Origin: Halomonas sp. | GTDB lineage: Bacteria > Pseudomonadota > Gammaproteobacteria > Pseudomonadales > Halomonadaceae | Assembly: GCF_014859505.1 (NCBI RefSeq) | Contig: NZ_JACUUD010000009.1 | Span: 1-49,247, forward strand | DNA: 49,247 bases | Direction of reading: 5' to 3' | Part shown: piece by piece, positions 7,139 to 15,527 of the stretch | Layout: the number at the start of each line of letters is the position of its first letter | Numbering within the stretch: the stretch's first letter is position 1 | The notes under the pieces: model-generated | What the model saw: the letters and a program-made list of their open reading frames with translations, nothing else | The model's database searches: none | What the model was told of the DNA's origin: nothing | Made by a program: the position numbers and the translations under genes

Positions 7139-8134
7139 TCAGACGCTGTCGGCGAGCTGGCGGCGCAGCGCCAGGCGGCGCCGGTCACTGATGAAGGCCG
7201 CCTCGATGGCCGTCCCGGCCAGCTGGATGAGGGTCGCTTCGTCCAAGCCGAAGGCGCGCTGGCAAGCCAGATAGTTGTCCAGCACGCCGCCGCCGAAGTA
7301 GGCCGGATCGTCGGAGTTGAGGGTGACCCGCAGGCCAGCCTCCAGCAGTTGCGGCAGCGGATGATCCTCGATGCGCTCCACCACCCTGAGGCGCACGTTG
7401 GAAAGCGGGCAGACGGTCAGCACCATGCCCTCATCGCGCAGCCGCGCCACCAGGTCCGGGTCCTCCAGGCAGCGCACCCCATGGTCGATGCGGCAGACGT
7501 CGAGCAGATCCAGCGCCTCGCGAATGTACTCGGGCGGCCCCTCCTCCCCGGCATGGGCCACCCGCGGGATCCCCAGGCGGGCGGCCCGTTCGAACACCTC
7601 GGTGAACTTCGAGGGGGGATGGCCGCGCTCAGCGCTATCCAGCCCCACGGCGTCGAGCATCTCCCAGTAGGGGGCGGCCTCATCCAGCAGCGCCATCGCC
7701 TCGGCGGCGTGACGATCACGCAGGAAGGCCATGATCAGCGCTGTGGAGAGCCCCAGCTCGCGCTCGGCGTGGCGACGGGCGAGGGAGAGCCCTTCCATGA
7801 CCACGGGCAGCTCGATGCCACGCATCCGGTGGGCCTGGGGGTCGAAATGCATCTCCACGTGGACCACCCCCTCCGCGTGGGCGCGACGGAAGTAATCCAT
7901 GGCCAGGTCGTGGAAGTCCTCGGCGGTGCGCAGCACGTTCATGCCCTGGTAGTAGAGGTCGAGGAAGGACTGCAGGTCCCGGAAGTCGTAGGCGGCACGG
8001 GCCTCCTCCACCGAGGCATAGGGCAGCGCGACCCCGTTGCGCTCGGCCAACGCGAACATCAGCTCGGGCTCCAGAGAACCTTCGATATGCAGGTGCAGCT
8101 CGGCCTTGGGCAGGCGCGTGAGAAAGTCGCGCAT
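7139..8134 (-). CDS. Adenine deaminase (adenosine-deaminase superfamily)
   Basis: 331 residues. Metal and catalytic motifs are ELHLHIEG (H14, H16), HAGEEGPPEYI (H194, E197), RIDHGVRC (H218) and NSDDPAYFGG (D275, D276). The GEEGPPEYI stretch and the NSDDPAYFGG wording are those of the adenine deaminase subgroup (fungal Aah1 and Pseudomonas type), rather than classical Add, which binds the ribose. The likely reaction is adenine to hypoxanthine, which the xanthine dehydrogenase at the start of the window would then oxidise. The start has GGAGAG six bases upstream. Adenosine deaminase remains possible; substrate assays would decide. Confidence 0.85.
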   Translation of the reverse strand: MRDFLTRLPKAELHLHIEGSLEPELMFALAERNGVALPYASVEEARAAYDFRDLQSFLDLYYQGMNVLRTAEDFHDLAMDYFRRAHAEGVVHVEMHFDPQAHRMRGIELPVVMEGLSLARRHAERELGLSTALIMAFLRDRHAAEAMALLDEAAPYWEMLDAVGLDSAERGHPPSKFTEVFERAARLGIPRVAHAGEEGPPEYIREALDLLDVCRIDHGVRCLEDPDLVARLRDEGMVLTVCPLSNVRLRVVERIEDHPLPQLLEAGLRVTLNSDDPAYFGGGVLDNYLACQRAFGLDEATLIQLAGTAIEAAFISDRRRLALRRQLADSV

Positions 8135-8209
8135 GGTTCGCTCTCCGGTTCGTTTATCTCATCCTGATGGAGACAGCGGCTCCGCGCAAAGCCTGAGTTT
8201 CCACGCCCG

Positions 8210-9976
8210 CTATTCCCCGCCCGCCGGTGGCGGTGTCTCCGAGTGCGGCGTCAAGAGCCGCCCCTCTGACAGCGTCAGCGTGCGGTCGATGGCCGGCGGC
8301 TGGATGGGCCCGGCATCGATCTGGTGCACCAGGTAAAGCACACTACGTCCGGCGAGCCAGGCATCGAGCCGGGAGGCGAGCGCCTGGGCGGTGTCGGCGT
8401 CCAGGCCGGCGAAGGGTTCGTCGAGGATCACCAGCGACGGCTCGCGCAGGTGCAGCCGGGCCAGCGCCAGGCGGCGTGCCTGGCCCCCCGAGAGACGCTG
8501 ACCGCCCTCACCCACCCGTGTCGCCAGGCCCTCACTCAACTCCTGGGCCCAGTCGTCGAGCCCGACCCAGGCCAGCGCCCGCCACAGCGCGCCCTCCTCG
8601 GCCTCGGGCGCGGCCAGGCGCAGGTTGGCCGCCAGGCTGTCATCGAGCAGGTCGATGCGCTGGGTCAGCGCGGCCACCCGCTGGCGCAGCGCCGCCTCGG
8701 GCCAAGCCGCGAGGGCCACGCCCCCCAGCCGCAGTACGCCGACATCCGGGGTGAGCTGGCGCAGCAGCAGGTCCGCCACGCTGGACTTGCCGGCCCCGGA
8801 GGCGCCACAGAGCGCCAGCCGCTCGCCAGGTGCGATATGCAGGGTGACATCATCGAGGGCCGCTGCCAGGGCGCCGGGGTAGCGCAGGGTGACTCGCTCG
8901 AGCTCGACGGCCAATGGACCGTCTGCAAGCTCGGTGACGTCATCGACACAAGCGACCGGCAGCGGCCGCTCGACGCGAGTCTCCAGTTCGTTGAGCCGCT
9001 CGGCGGCCCCCAGGGTGGCGCCCAGCCAGGTAAAGGCTGCCGGCAGGGACGACAGCGACTCGCTCATGGCCAGCAGGGCGAGCGCCATCATCACCATCAG
9101 CGGCCCGGAGAGCACGCCCGCCGCCCAGGCCTGGGCGGCCAGCCACAGCACCAGCAGCATGGAGAGGCCCACCACCAGGCTGGCCAGGGCGTTGCCCAGG
9201 GCCACCAGCAGCCCGAGACGGCGCTGGCCGAGGTAAAGCCGCGCCTCGATGGCGGCCAGCTCGCGCCGGTGGCTCGCCAGGCTGGCGTAGGCCTCCAGTT
9301 CCGCCATGCCCTGCAGCCGCTCCACGAGGCGTCCACGCAGGGCCTCCAGTTCGGTCACCTGAGACCGACTCGCGCCCAGCCCCAGCCGCGCCTGGCCCAG
9401 GGTCAGCCACAGCCAGCCGACCAGCAGCAGGGTGCCGACGGCCAGGCCGACCCGCGGCGCGAAGAGCGCAAGGAAGGCCGAGAGTCCGAGGATCGCCACC
9501 AGTCCTACCCCCGCCGGCGCCAGCAGGCGCAGGTAGAGGCTGTCCAGTGTGTCGATATCCGCGGTCAGGCGGTTGAGCCAGTCGCTGGCCCGGCGCCGGG
9601 AAAGCGACTGAGCGTCGAGGCCAGCGAGTACACCGAACAGCCGGGCCCGCAGGTCGGCCAGCAGGCGCAGCACGGTGTCGTGGTTGTAGAGCCGCTCGAG
9701 GTAGCGCGACAGGGTGCGCGCCACGGCGAAGAAGCGGATGCCGCCACCCGGGACGTAGACCTCCAGGCTCGCGGCCACCCCCGCCGCCAGCAGCAGCCCG
9801 GTGAGCCCCGTGGCGGTGATGAACCAGCCGGAGAGCGCCAGCAGGCCGATGGCGCAGGCCAGGGTCAGCGCCATCAGCGCGGCGCCGGCCCACAGCCGCC
9901 CGCGGCGGCGGTCGAGCAGCGCCAGCCAGGGTCGCAGGGTCGCCAGCGGGCTGCCAGCGGGTCGGGGATCAGCCAT
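8210..9976 (-). CDS. cydC: Thiol/haem ABC exporter subunit CydC
   Basis: 588 residues. It is half of the heterodimeric CydDC ABC transporter, which exports cysteine/glutathione and is needed to assemble cytochrome bd-type oxidases. An N-terminal six-helix membrane domain (to about residue 310) is followed by a nucleotide-binding domain with Walker A (CGASGAGKSSVADLLL), the signature LSGGQARRLALARL and Walker B (LVILDEPFAGLD). The chosen ATG overlaps the cydD stop by eight bases (ATGGCTGA) and follows GGGGGTG. It is the last gene of cioA-cioB-cydD-cydC. Confidence 0.92.
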   Translation of the reverse strand: MADPRPAGSPLATLRPWLALLDRRRGRLWAGAALMALTLACAIGLLALSGWFITATGLTGLLLAAGVAASLEVYVPGGGIRFFAVARTLSRYLERLYNHDTVLRLLADLRARLFGVLAGLDAQSLSRRRASDWLNRLTADIDTLDSLYLRLLAPAGVGLVAILGLSAFLALFAPRVGLAVGTLLLVGWLWLTLGQARLGLGASRSQVTELEALRGRLVERLQGMAELEAYASLASHRRELAAIEARLYLGQRRLGLLVALGNALASLVVGLSMLLVLWLAAQAWAAGVLSGPLMVMMALALLAMSESLSSLPAAFTWLGATLGAAERLNELETRVERPLPVACVDDVTELADGPLAVELERVTLRYPGALAAALDDVTLHIAPGERLALCGASGAGKSSVADLLLRQLTPDVGVLRLGGVALAAWPEAALRQRVAALTQRIDLLDDSLAANLRLAAPEAEEGALWRALAWVGLDDWAQELSEGLATRVGEGGQRLSGGQARRLALARLHLREPSLVILDEPFAGLDADTAQALASRLDAWLAGRSVLYLVHQIDAGPIQPPAIDRTLTLSEGRLLTPHSETPPPAGGE

Positions 9977-11654
9977 GGGACACCCCCGTGACAAGACCAC
10001 CCTCGATCGCCAGGCATCGGCCGGCCATGGCGATAAGCGCCGGGTGATGGGTGGCGATCACCAGGGTACGGCCCTCCTCTGCCAGGGCCTGAAGAGCCAC
10101 GATGACCCGGGCCTCGGTTTCGGCATCCAGGCTGGCGGTGGGCTCATCCAGCAGCGCCAGGGGAGCCTCGGAGAGGAACACTCTCGCCAGGGCCAGGCGC
10201 TGGGCCTGACCACCGGAGAGCCCGACCCCGCGTTCGCCTACCCGCGTATCCAGCCCCTCGGGAAGCACCTGGACGAGCTCCCCAAGGCCGGCCTTGCCCA
10301 GCGCCTCATCCATGGCCCGGGCCGATGCCTCGGGGGCGGCCAGACGCAGGTTGTCGGCCAGGCTGCCCTGAATCAGCAACGGTCGCTGATCCATCCAGGC
10401 GAAGGCGGTATCCGCGGCCAGGCGACGCTCCCCGGCGCCCGGCCCGACGAAACCCGCCAGCAGCTGCAGCAGGGTCGACTTGCCAGCCCCCGAGGGCCCG
10501 GTCAGCACCACCACCTCGCCGGCCATCAGGCCCAGGTCGACCGGCCCCAGCACTCGGCCGCGGCCGGGATGGCTCACGCTGGCGTGCGCGAGTTCCAGCA
10601 GGGCACCCGGCGCCTGCGGAGGGCGCGCCTTGGCTTCACGCGTCGGGTCGGGCATCGCCTCGAGGATCGCCAGCAGGCCATCGGCGGCCCCCAGGGCGGC
10701 CGCCCGATCATGGTAGTGCTGGGCCAGGGTGCGCAGCGGCTGGAAGAACTCCGGCGCCAGCAGCAGCACCAGCAGGCCGCTGAACAGGGTGAGTTCTGGC
10801 GAGGGCCCGTAGGTGATGTAGCCGAGCAGTCCGAAGCCCACGTAGATGGCCACCACGGCGATGGCCACCGAGGCGAAGAACTCCAGCACCGCCGAGGAGA
10901 GAAAGGCGATGCGCAGGGTGCGCATGCTGCGGCGACGATAGTCGTCGGCAGCGGCGTGCACCTCGCCGGTGGCGGCGGCGGTGCGGCCGAACAGCTGAAG
11001 GGTGGTGATGGCACGCACCCGGTCGATGAAGTGGCCGGAGAGTCTGGCCACCGCCTCGAACTGCTCGCGATTCAGTCGTTCGGCGCCCATGCCCACCAGC
11101 GCCATGAACAGCGGGATCAGCGGGGCCGACAGCAGCAGGAAGAGCGCCGCCAGCCAGTCCAGCCACAGCGCCACCAGCAGCACCAGCAAGGGGCTGATCA
11201 CGGAGAGCGCAAGCGACGGTCGAAATCGGGCGAAGTAACCATCCAGCGCCTCCACCTGCTCCACCAGTTGGCTGGCCAGCCCCGCGGAGTGGCGCCCGGC
11301 AAGCCAGCCCGGCCCGAGCCTATCCAGGTGATCGAGCAGTTCCCCGCGCACCCGGGAGCGGATGGCGAGACTGGCCGACCGGCCCAGCCGTTCCTGGCTG
11401 AAGATCGCCAGCGCGCGGACCAGCAGCAGGCCGACCATGGCGGTCAGGGCCGGTAACTGCGACGCCGGGGTGGCCTGCTCCACCAGCAGCTGGCTGATCA
11501 CCCCGGCCAGCAGGGTGAGCTGCCCCAGGGTGGCCAGGGTAGAGATCACCCCGGCGACCACGGCAAGGCCCAGACGACGCCGCTCCCCGGCGGCGAGCGC
11601 AGTGAGCCAGCGGCGGACATCGCGCCCGCCGCCGACGGCTTCAGCAGCGGCCAT
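9969..11654 (-). CDS. cydD: Thiol/haem ABC exporter subunit CydD
   Basis: 561 residues, partner of CydC. It has an N-terminal transmembrane domain and a C-terminal ATPase with Walker A GPSGAGKSTLLQLL, signature LSGGQAQRLALARVF and Walker B ALLDEPTASLD. CydD contributes the N-terminal half of the transporter that keeps the periplasm reduced enough for bd-oxidase haem incorporation. It starts three bases after the cioB stop, so it is almost certainly co-transcribed with the oxidase. Confidence 0.92.
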   Translation of the reverse strand: MAAAEAVGGGRDVRRWLTALAAGERRRLGLAVVAGVISTLATLGQLTLLAGVISQLLVEQATPASQLPALTAMVGLLLVRALAIFSQERLGRSASLAIRSRVRGELLDHLDRLGPGWLAGRHSAGLASQLVEQVEALDGYFARFRPSLALSVISPLLVLLVALWLDWLAALFLLLSAPLIPLFMALVGMGAERLNREQFEAVARLSGHFIDRVRAITTLQLFGRTAAATGEVHAAADDYRRRSMRTLRIAFLSSAVLEFFASVAIAVVAIYVGFGLLGYITYGPSPELTLFSGLLVLLLAPEFFQPLRTLAQHYHDRAAALGAADGLLAILEAMPDPTREAKARPPQAPGALLELAHASVSHPGRGRVLGPVDLGLMAGEVVVLTGPSGAGKSTLLQLLAGFVGPGAGERRLAADTAFAWMDQRPLLIQGSLADNLRLAAPEASARAMDEALGKAGLGELVQVLPEGLDTRVGERGVGLSGGQAQRLALARVFLSEAPLALLDEPTASLDAETEARVIVALQALAEEGRTLVIATHHPALIAMAGRCLAIEGGLVTGVSHG

Positions 11655-11657
11655 GGG

Positions 11658-12659
11658 TCAGTGGTAACCTTCGCCCACCTTGACCTTGCCGCGGAAGACC
11701 CAGTAGGTCCAGGCGGTGTAGGCCAGCACGATGGGGATCACGAACAGCACCCCGATCAGCAGGAAGAGCTGCGATTCCGGGGCCGAGGCGGCGTCCCAGA
11801 TGGTGTAGTCGGGCGGCACGATCACCGGCCACTTGCTGGCCACCAGCCCCAGGTAGGTGAAGATGAACATGCCCAGGGTCGCGACGAAGGGTTGGCCCTC
11901 CTGACGGCGATGCACCGCGCTCCACAGCCAGGCGGCGCTGGCCATGGCCAGCGTCGGGAAGACCCAGATCAGCTGGATTCGGTCGAACCAGCGCGCCCAC
12001 ACATCAGGGTTCACGAACGGGGTCCACAGGCTGATGATGGCGAACACCACCAGCACCGCCACCAGCAGTGCCGGGGCAATGCGATAGGCCCACGCCTGCA
12101 CATGCCCCTCGGACTTGAGGATCAGCCAGGTGGCGCCGAGCAGCGCGTAGCCGGTCATCAGTCCCAGGCCCGTCAGGAGGGTGAAGGGGGTCAGCCAGTC
12201 CAGGGCACCGCCCACGTAGGCGAAGTCCTTCACGGCGAAGCCCTGGATGTAGGCGCCCACCACGGCCCCCTGGGCGAAGGCCGCCACCGCCGAGCCCCAG
12301 CAGAAGGCGCGGTTCCACCAGCGGCGATTCCTGCGTGACTTGAAGCGGAACTCGAAGGCCACGCCGCGGAAGATCAGCCCCGCCAGCATCAGGAAGACGC
12401 CGATGTAGAGCGCCGGCAGGAACACCGAATAGACCAGCGGAAAGGCGCCCAGCAGGCCCGCCCCGCCCAGCACCAGCCAGGTCTCGTTGCCGTCCCACAC
12501 CGGGGCCACCGAGTTCATCATCACGTCGCGGGCATCCTCGTCAGGAGCAAAGGGATAGAGGATCCCCAGGCCCAGGTCGAAGCCGTCCATCACCACGTAC
12601 ATGATCACCCCGAAACCGATGATCAGCGCCCAGATCACTGAAAGATCGAACATCTCCAT
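11658..12659 (-). CDS. cioB: Cytochrome bd-type (cyanide-insensitive) quinol oxidase subunit II
   Basis: 333 residues, about the 335 of Pseudomonas CioB and shorter than typical E. coli CydB. It is an integral membrane protein with roughly eight helices. Recognisable motifs are YVVMDGFDLGLGILYPF near the N-terminus, PVWDGNETWLVLGG, and PALYIGVFLMLAGLIFRGVAFEF split over the next helices. Subunit II supports the haem-bearing subunit I. Only three bases separate it from cioA. Confidence 0.93.
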   Translation of the reverse strand: MEMFDLSVIWALIIGFGVIMYVVMDGFDLGLGILYPFAPDEDARDVMMNSVAPVWDGNETWLVLGGAGLLGAFPLVYSVFLPALYIGVFLMLAGLIFRGVAFEFRFKSRRNRRWWNRAFCWGSAVAAFAQGAVVGAYIQGFAVKDFAYVGGALDWLTPFTLLTGLGLMTGYALLGATWLILKSEGHVQAWAYRIAPALLVAVLVVFAIISLWTPFVNPDVWARWFDRIQLIWVFPTLAMASAAWLWSAVHRRQEGQPFVATLGMFIFTYLGLVASKWPVIVPPDYTIWDAASAPESQLFLLIGVLFVIPIVLAYTAWTYWVFRGKVKVGEGYH

Positions 12660-12662
12660 CGC

Positions 12663-14081
12663 TTATCTCCTCCAGGTCGGGGCGGAATCGTTGTCGAAGG
12701 AGGCATGTGCCGCAGAGAGCGGCCGCTTGGGCCGGTGAACCACACCCTCCACGGTATCGCGCTCGTCCTCGGGAAGCATGCCCTGGCGTACCACCCGGGT
12801 CAGATAGTAGACCCCGGCGCAGAACACCACCGCGTAGACCGCGACATAACCGATCAATGTGAACAGTGCCATCCCGCCGGTCAGCGACGGCGTCAGCCCC
12901 TGGGCATGGCTCATCATCCCGTAGACCAGCCAGGGCGCGCGGCCCACCTCGGTGACGATCCAGCCGGCCAGCACCGCGACAAAGGGCGTCACGCTCATGA
13001 CTCTCAACACCTGCAGAAAGCCCCGATGCTCATAGACTCGCCCGCCGCGGCGCAGCCAGAGCCCGGCAACGGAGACGGCAATCATCAACAGGCCCAGCCC
13101 CACCATGACCCGGAAGGCCCAGAAGACGATCCACACCGGCGGCTGCTCCTCCCGGGGCACCTCGCTGATGCCGGGCACCACACCGGCAGGGTCGTGCTTG
13201 AGAATCACGCTGGCCAGGCTGGGGATGCCAATCTCGAATCGGTTGGCCTGCGCCTCCTGGTCGGGAATCGCGAAGAGCAGCAGCGGCACGTTGCCCCGGG
13301 TCTCCCAGTTGCCCTCCATGGCCGCCACCTTGGTGGGCTGATGCTCCAGGGTATTCAGGCCGTGGAAGTCGCCGATCACCGCCTGTGCTGGCGTCAGTAC
13401 CAGCAGCAGCCACAGGCACATGGAGAGGGCACGGCGATTGGCCTCGACGTCGCGCTTGATCAGCAGGTACCAGGCGCTGACCCCGGCCACCACGAAGCCG
13501 CCGGTCAGGAAGGAGGCCATGACCATATGGGCGAAACGCCAGCCGAAGGAGGGGTTGAAGATCGCCTCGCCCCAGGAGAGCACCCGGAAGCTGCCCTCCA
13601 CCAGGTCTACCCCCGCCGGGGTCTGCATCCAGCTGTTGGCCGAGAGGATCCAGAACGACGAGATGAAGGTGCCGAAGGCCACCATGCAGGCCGCGAAGAG
13701 GTGGACCCCCTGAGGCACCTTGCCGCGACCGAACAGCAGCACACCGAGGAAGGCCGCCTCCAGGAAGAAGGCCGTGACCACCTCGTAGCTGAGCATGGGA
13801 CCCAGGAAGTTGGCCGAAGCGTAGGAAAAGTTGCTCCAGTTGGTGCCGAACTGGAAGGACATCACGATGCCCGACACCACGCCCATGCCGAATACCACGG
13901 CAAAGACCCGGGTCCAGAACAGGGCCAGGCGATCCCAGGCAGGGTTCTCTGTGCGATAGAAGAGCCCGTGAAGCAGGGCGATATAGGACGCCAGCCCGAT
14001 GGTGAAGACCGGAAAGATGGCGTGAAAGGAGACCACGAAGGCGAATTGCATTCGCGACAGCAGGAGAGGATCCAGTTCCAT
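12663..14081 (-). CDS. cioA: Cytochrome bd-type (cyanide-insensitive) quinol oxidase subunit I
   Basis: 472 residues. It carries haems b558, b595 and d, oxidises quinol and reduces oxygen to water in the inner membrane. It starts MELDPLLLSRMQFAFVVSFH, with the FH region and H19/H20 ligand area, the GRGKVPQG loop, GWRFAHMVMASFLTGG (b558 histidine), FRVMVGLG (b558 methionine) and WIVTEVGRAPW. The Q-loop is short, as in CIO rather than long-loop E. coli CydA. I chose ATG 14081 (TGAGG eight bases upstream) because upstream codons lack family similarity. It is first in the cioAB-cydDC operon. Confidence 0.92.
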   Translation of the reverse strand: MELDPLLLSRMQFAFVVSFHAIFPVFTIGLASYIALLHGLFYRTENPAWDRLALFWTRVFAVVFGMGVVSGIVMSFQFGTNWSNFSYASANFLGPMLSYEVVTAFFLEAAFLGVLLFGRGKVPQGVHLFAACMVAFGTFISSFWILSANSWMQTPAGVDLVEGSFRVLSWGEAIFNPSFGWRFAHMVMASFLTGGFVVAGVSAWYLLIKRDVEANRRALSMCLWLLLVLTPAQAVIGDFHGLNTLEHQPTKVAAMEGNWETRGNVPLLLFAIPDQEAQANRFEIGIPSLASVILKHDPAGVVPGISEVPREEQPPVWIVFWAFRVMVGLGLLMIAVSVAGLWLRRGGRVYEHRGFLQVLRVMSVTPFVAVLAGWIVTEVGRAPWLVYGMMSHAQGLTPSLTGGMALFTLIGYVAVYAVVFCAGVYYLTRVVRQGMLPEDERDTVEGVVHRPKRPLSAAHASFDNDSAPTWRR

Positions 14082-14304
14082 GACGCAAGCCTCATGACAG
14101 CGATGGACTCGGGGTCGTCGCAAGGGATGCGCATGCACGCTCCGGTGCGTGTTGTGCCTTCGGCCGGCCCATGAGAGGCCCGCCGTGACGCATTCCACCT
14201 GGACACCAGTGACAGGTCGAGACTACAGGGACCCGCTGATCGGAGGAAAGTTGATCCCGGTCAGTGTGTCCTCTTGTCGCAGCCTACTGGTCGCCCTCCC
14301 CTCG
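14082..14304. promoter_or_regulatory. Region upstream of cioA
   Basis: 223 bases without a gene. It should hold the promoter for cioAB-cydDC on the minus strand. TTGATCCCGGTCAG (14251-14264) is a weak FNR/Anr-like half-matched palindrome (eight of ten positions) 170 bases before the cioA start. I see no convincing -35/-10 pair and no T-tract terminator for the antiporter gene that ends at 14305. Confidence 0.3.
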
Positions 14305-15288
14305 TCAGCCACCGCCTCCGCTTACCACCAGGCGCACCAGCCAGGCCGTGTAGGTGAGATACATGACCAGCAGTACCGCGCCCTCCAACCGGTTGATGCG
14401 CCCTGCCCGACCGCGCCAGCCCAGGGCGAAGACCGCCAGCAGCAGGGTCATCGCCGCCATCAGGCTCCAGTCGCGCAGCAGCACCTCGGTGCCGACCTGG
14501 ATCGGATGGATCACCGCGGCGAGGCCCACCACCCCCAGGGTATTGAAGAGGTTGGAGCCCACCACATTGCCCAGCACCAGGTCATGCTCGCGCCGACGCA
14601 GGGCGCTGATGGAGGAGGCGAGTTCCGGCAGCGAGGTGCCCACCGCCACCACGGTCAGGCCGATGATCAGATCGCTGACGCCGAACCCCTGGGCGATGGC
14701 CACCGCGCCCCACACCAGGATCCGCGAGCTGATCACCAGCAGCACCAGCCCGACACCGGTCCAGGCCAGCCCCGCGGCCATCGACATCGGCCGCGCCTCG
14801 AGGCTCTCCTCGGTATCGGTACCCAGGGGGTCGGCACCATCGCGACGGGCACGCCAGATGCTGACGCCGATGAAGGCGGCCAGCAACACCAGCAGCAGCG
14901 TCCCCTCCAGGCGACCCACCACCCCGCCCCACATCAAGAGCGCCGAGAGCAGGGTCGCCCCGCCGAGGATAGGCATCTCGCGACGCACCACCGTGGAGTG
15001 CACCGCCAGGGGCGATATCAGCGCCACCAGCCCCAGGATCAGGCCGATGTTGGCAATGTTGGAGCCGAAGGCATTGCCCAGGGCCAGGCCGGGATTGCCC
15101 TGCCCCGCCGCCAGCGCCGACACGACCAGCTCCGGCGCGGAGGTGCCGAAGCCGATCACCAGCATGCCGATCAGCAGCGGCGAAATACCGAAGCGCGCGG
15201 AGGTCGCCGCCGCACCATCGACAAAACGCTCGGCGCTCCACACCAGCAGGACCAGGCCCACCACCACCGCTACCGCAGGAAGGATCAT
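14305..15288 (-). CDS. Calcium/sodium antiporter (YrbG/CaCA family)
   Basis: 327 residues, about ten membrane helices arranged as two inverted repeats. The two alpha-repeat signatures are visible: GFGTSAPELVVSALAA with GNAFGSNIANIGLILG in the first half, and AVGTSLPELASSISALRR with GNVVGSNLFNTLGVVG in the second. These carry the acidic and asparagine residues that bind Ca2+/Na+. The central loop (about residues 145-170) is hydrophilic. The length fits the YrbG type. It stands alone, between the cio operon and the divergent pqi operon. Confidence 0.92.
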   Translation of the reverse strand: MILPAVAVVVGLVLLVWSAERFVDGAAATSARFGISPLLIGMLVIGFGTSAPELVVSALAAGQGNPGLALGNAFGSNIANIGLILGLVALISPLAVHSTVVRREMPILGGATLLSALLMWGGVVGRLEGTLLLVLLAAFIGVSIWRARRDGADPLGTDTEESLEARPMSMAAGLAWTGVGLVLLVISSRILVWGAVAIAQGFGVSDLIIGLTVVAVGTSLPELASSISALRRREHDLVLGNVVGSNLFNTLGVVGLAAVIHPIQVGTEVLLRDWSLMAAMTLLLAVFALGWRGRAGRINRLEGAVLLVMYLTYTAWLVRLVVSGGGG

Positions 15289-15527
15289 CGTGTTGCCTCG
15301 GCGACATTCAGAAGTGCATGTTTATATATGGTACCCGCTGGGCCAACGTGTCACACTTTTGTCCGACACCCGTTGCGCGCGGCCGGGAGTGTAGGCCGCT
15401 CTTCGCCTCGGGTGAAGCTCCCGGAACCGACCCGTCAGCAGGAGTGACGTCGCCCTTGGCCCAGCGCCCCTTCCGCCTTCTGGAACGCATGCCCTCGCTG
15501 CCCACCGGGGCCCCGAGGGTCGATCGC

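Noticed and set aside
7064..8167. Long plus-strand open frame of 367 codons
   Set aside because: It is antisense to the adenine deaminase gene; its translation is a His/Gly/Gln-rich shadow with no family resemblance, typical of GC-rich DNA.
9801..11456. 551-codon plus-strand frame opposite cydD
   Set aside because: Gln/Gly/His-rich shadow of a well-defined ABC transporter gene on the other strand.
12663..14198. Longer cioA from 14198
   Set aside because: The 39 extra residues (Arg/His-rich) lack similarity to subunit I and the conserved MELDPLLLSRMQFAF start is at 14081 with its own ribosome site.
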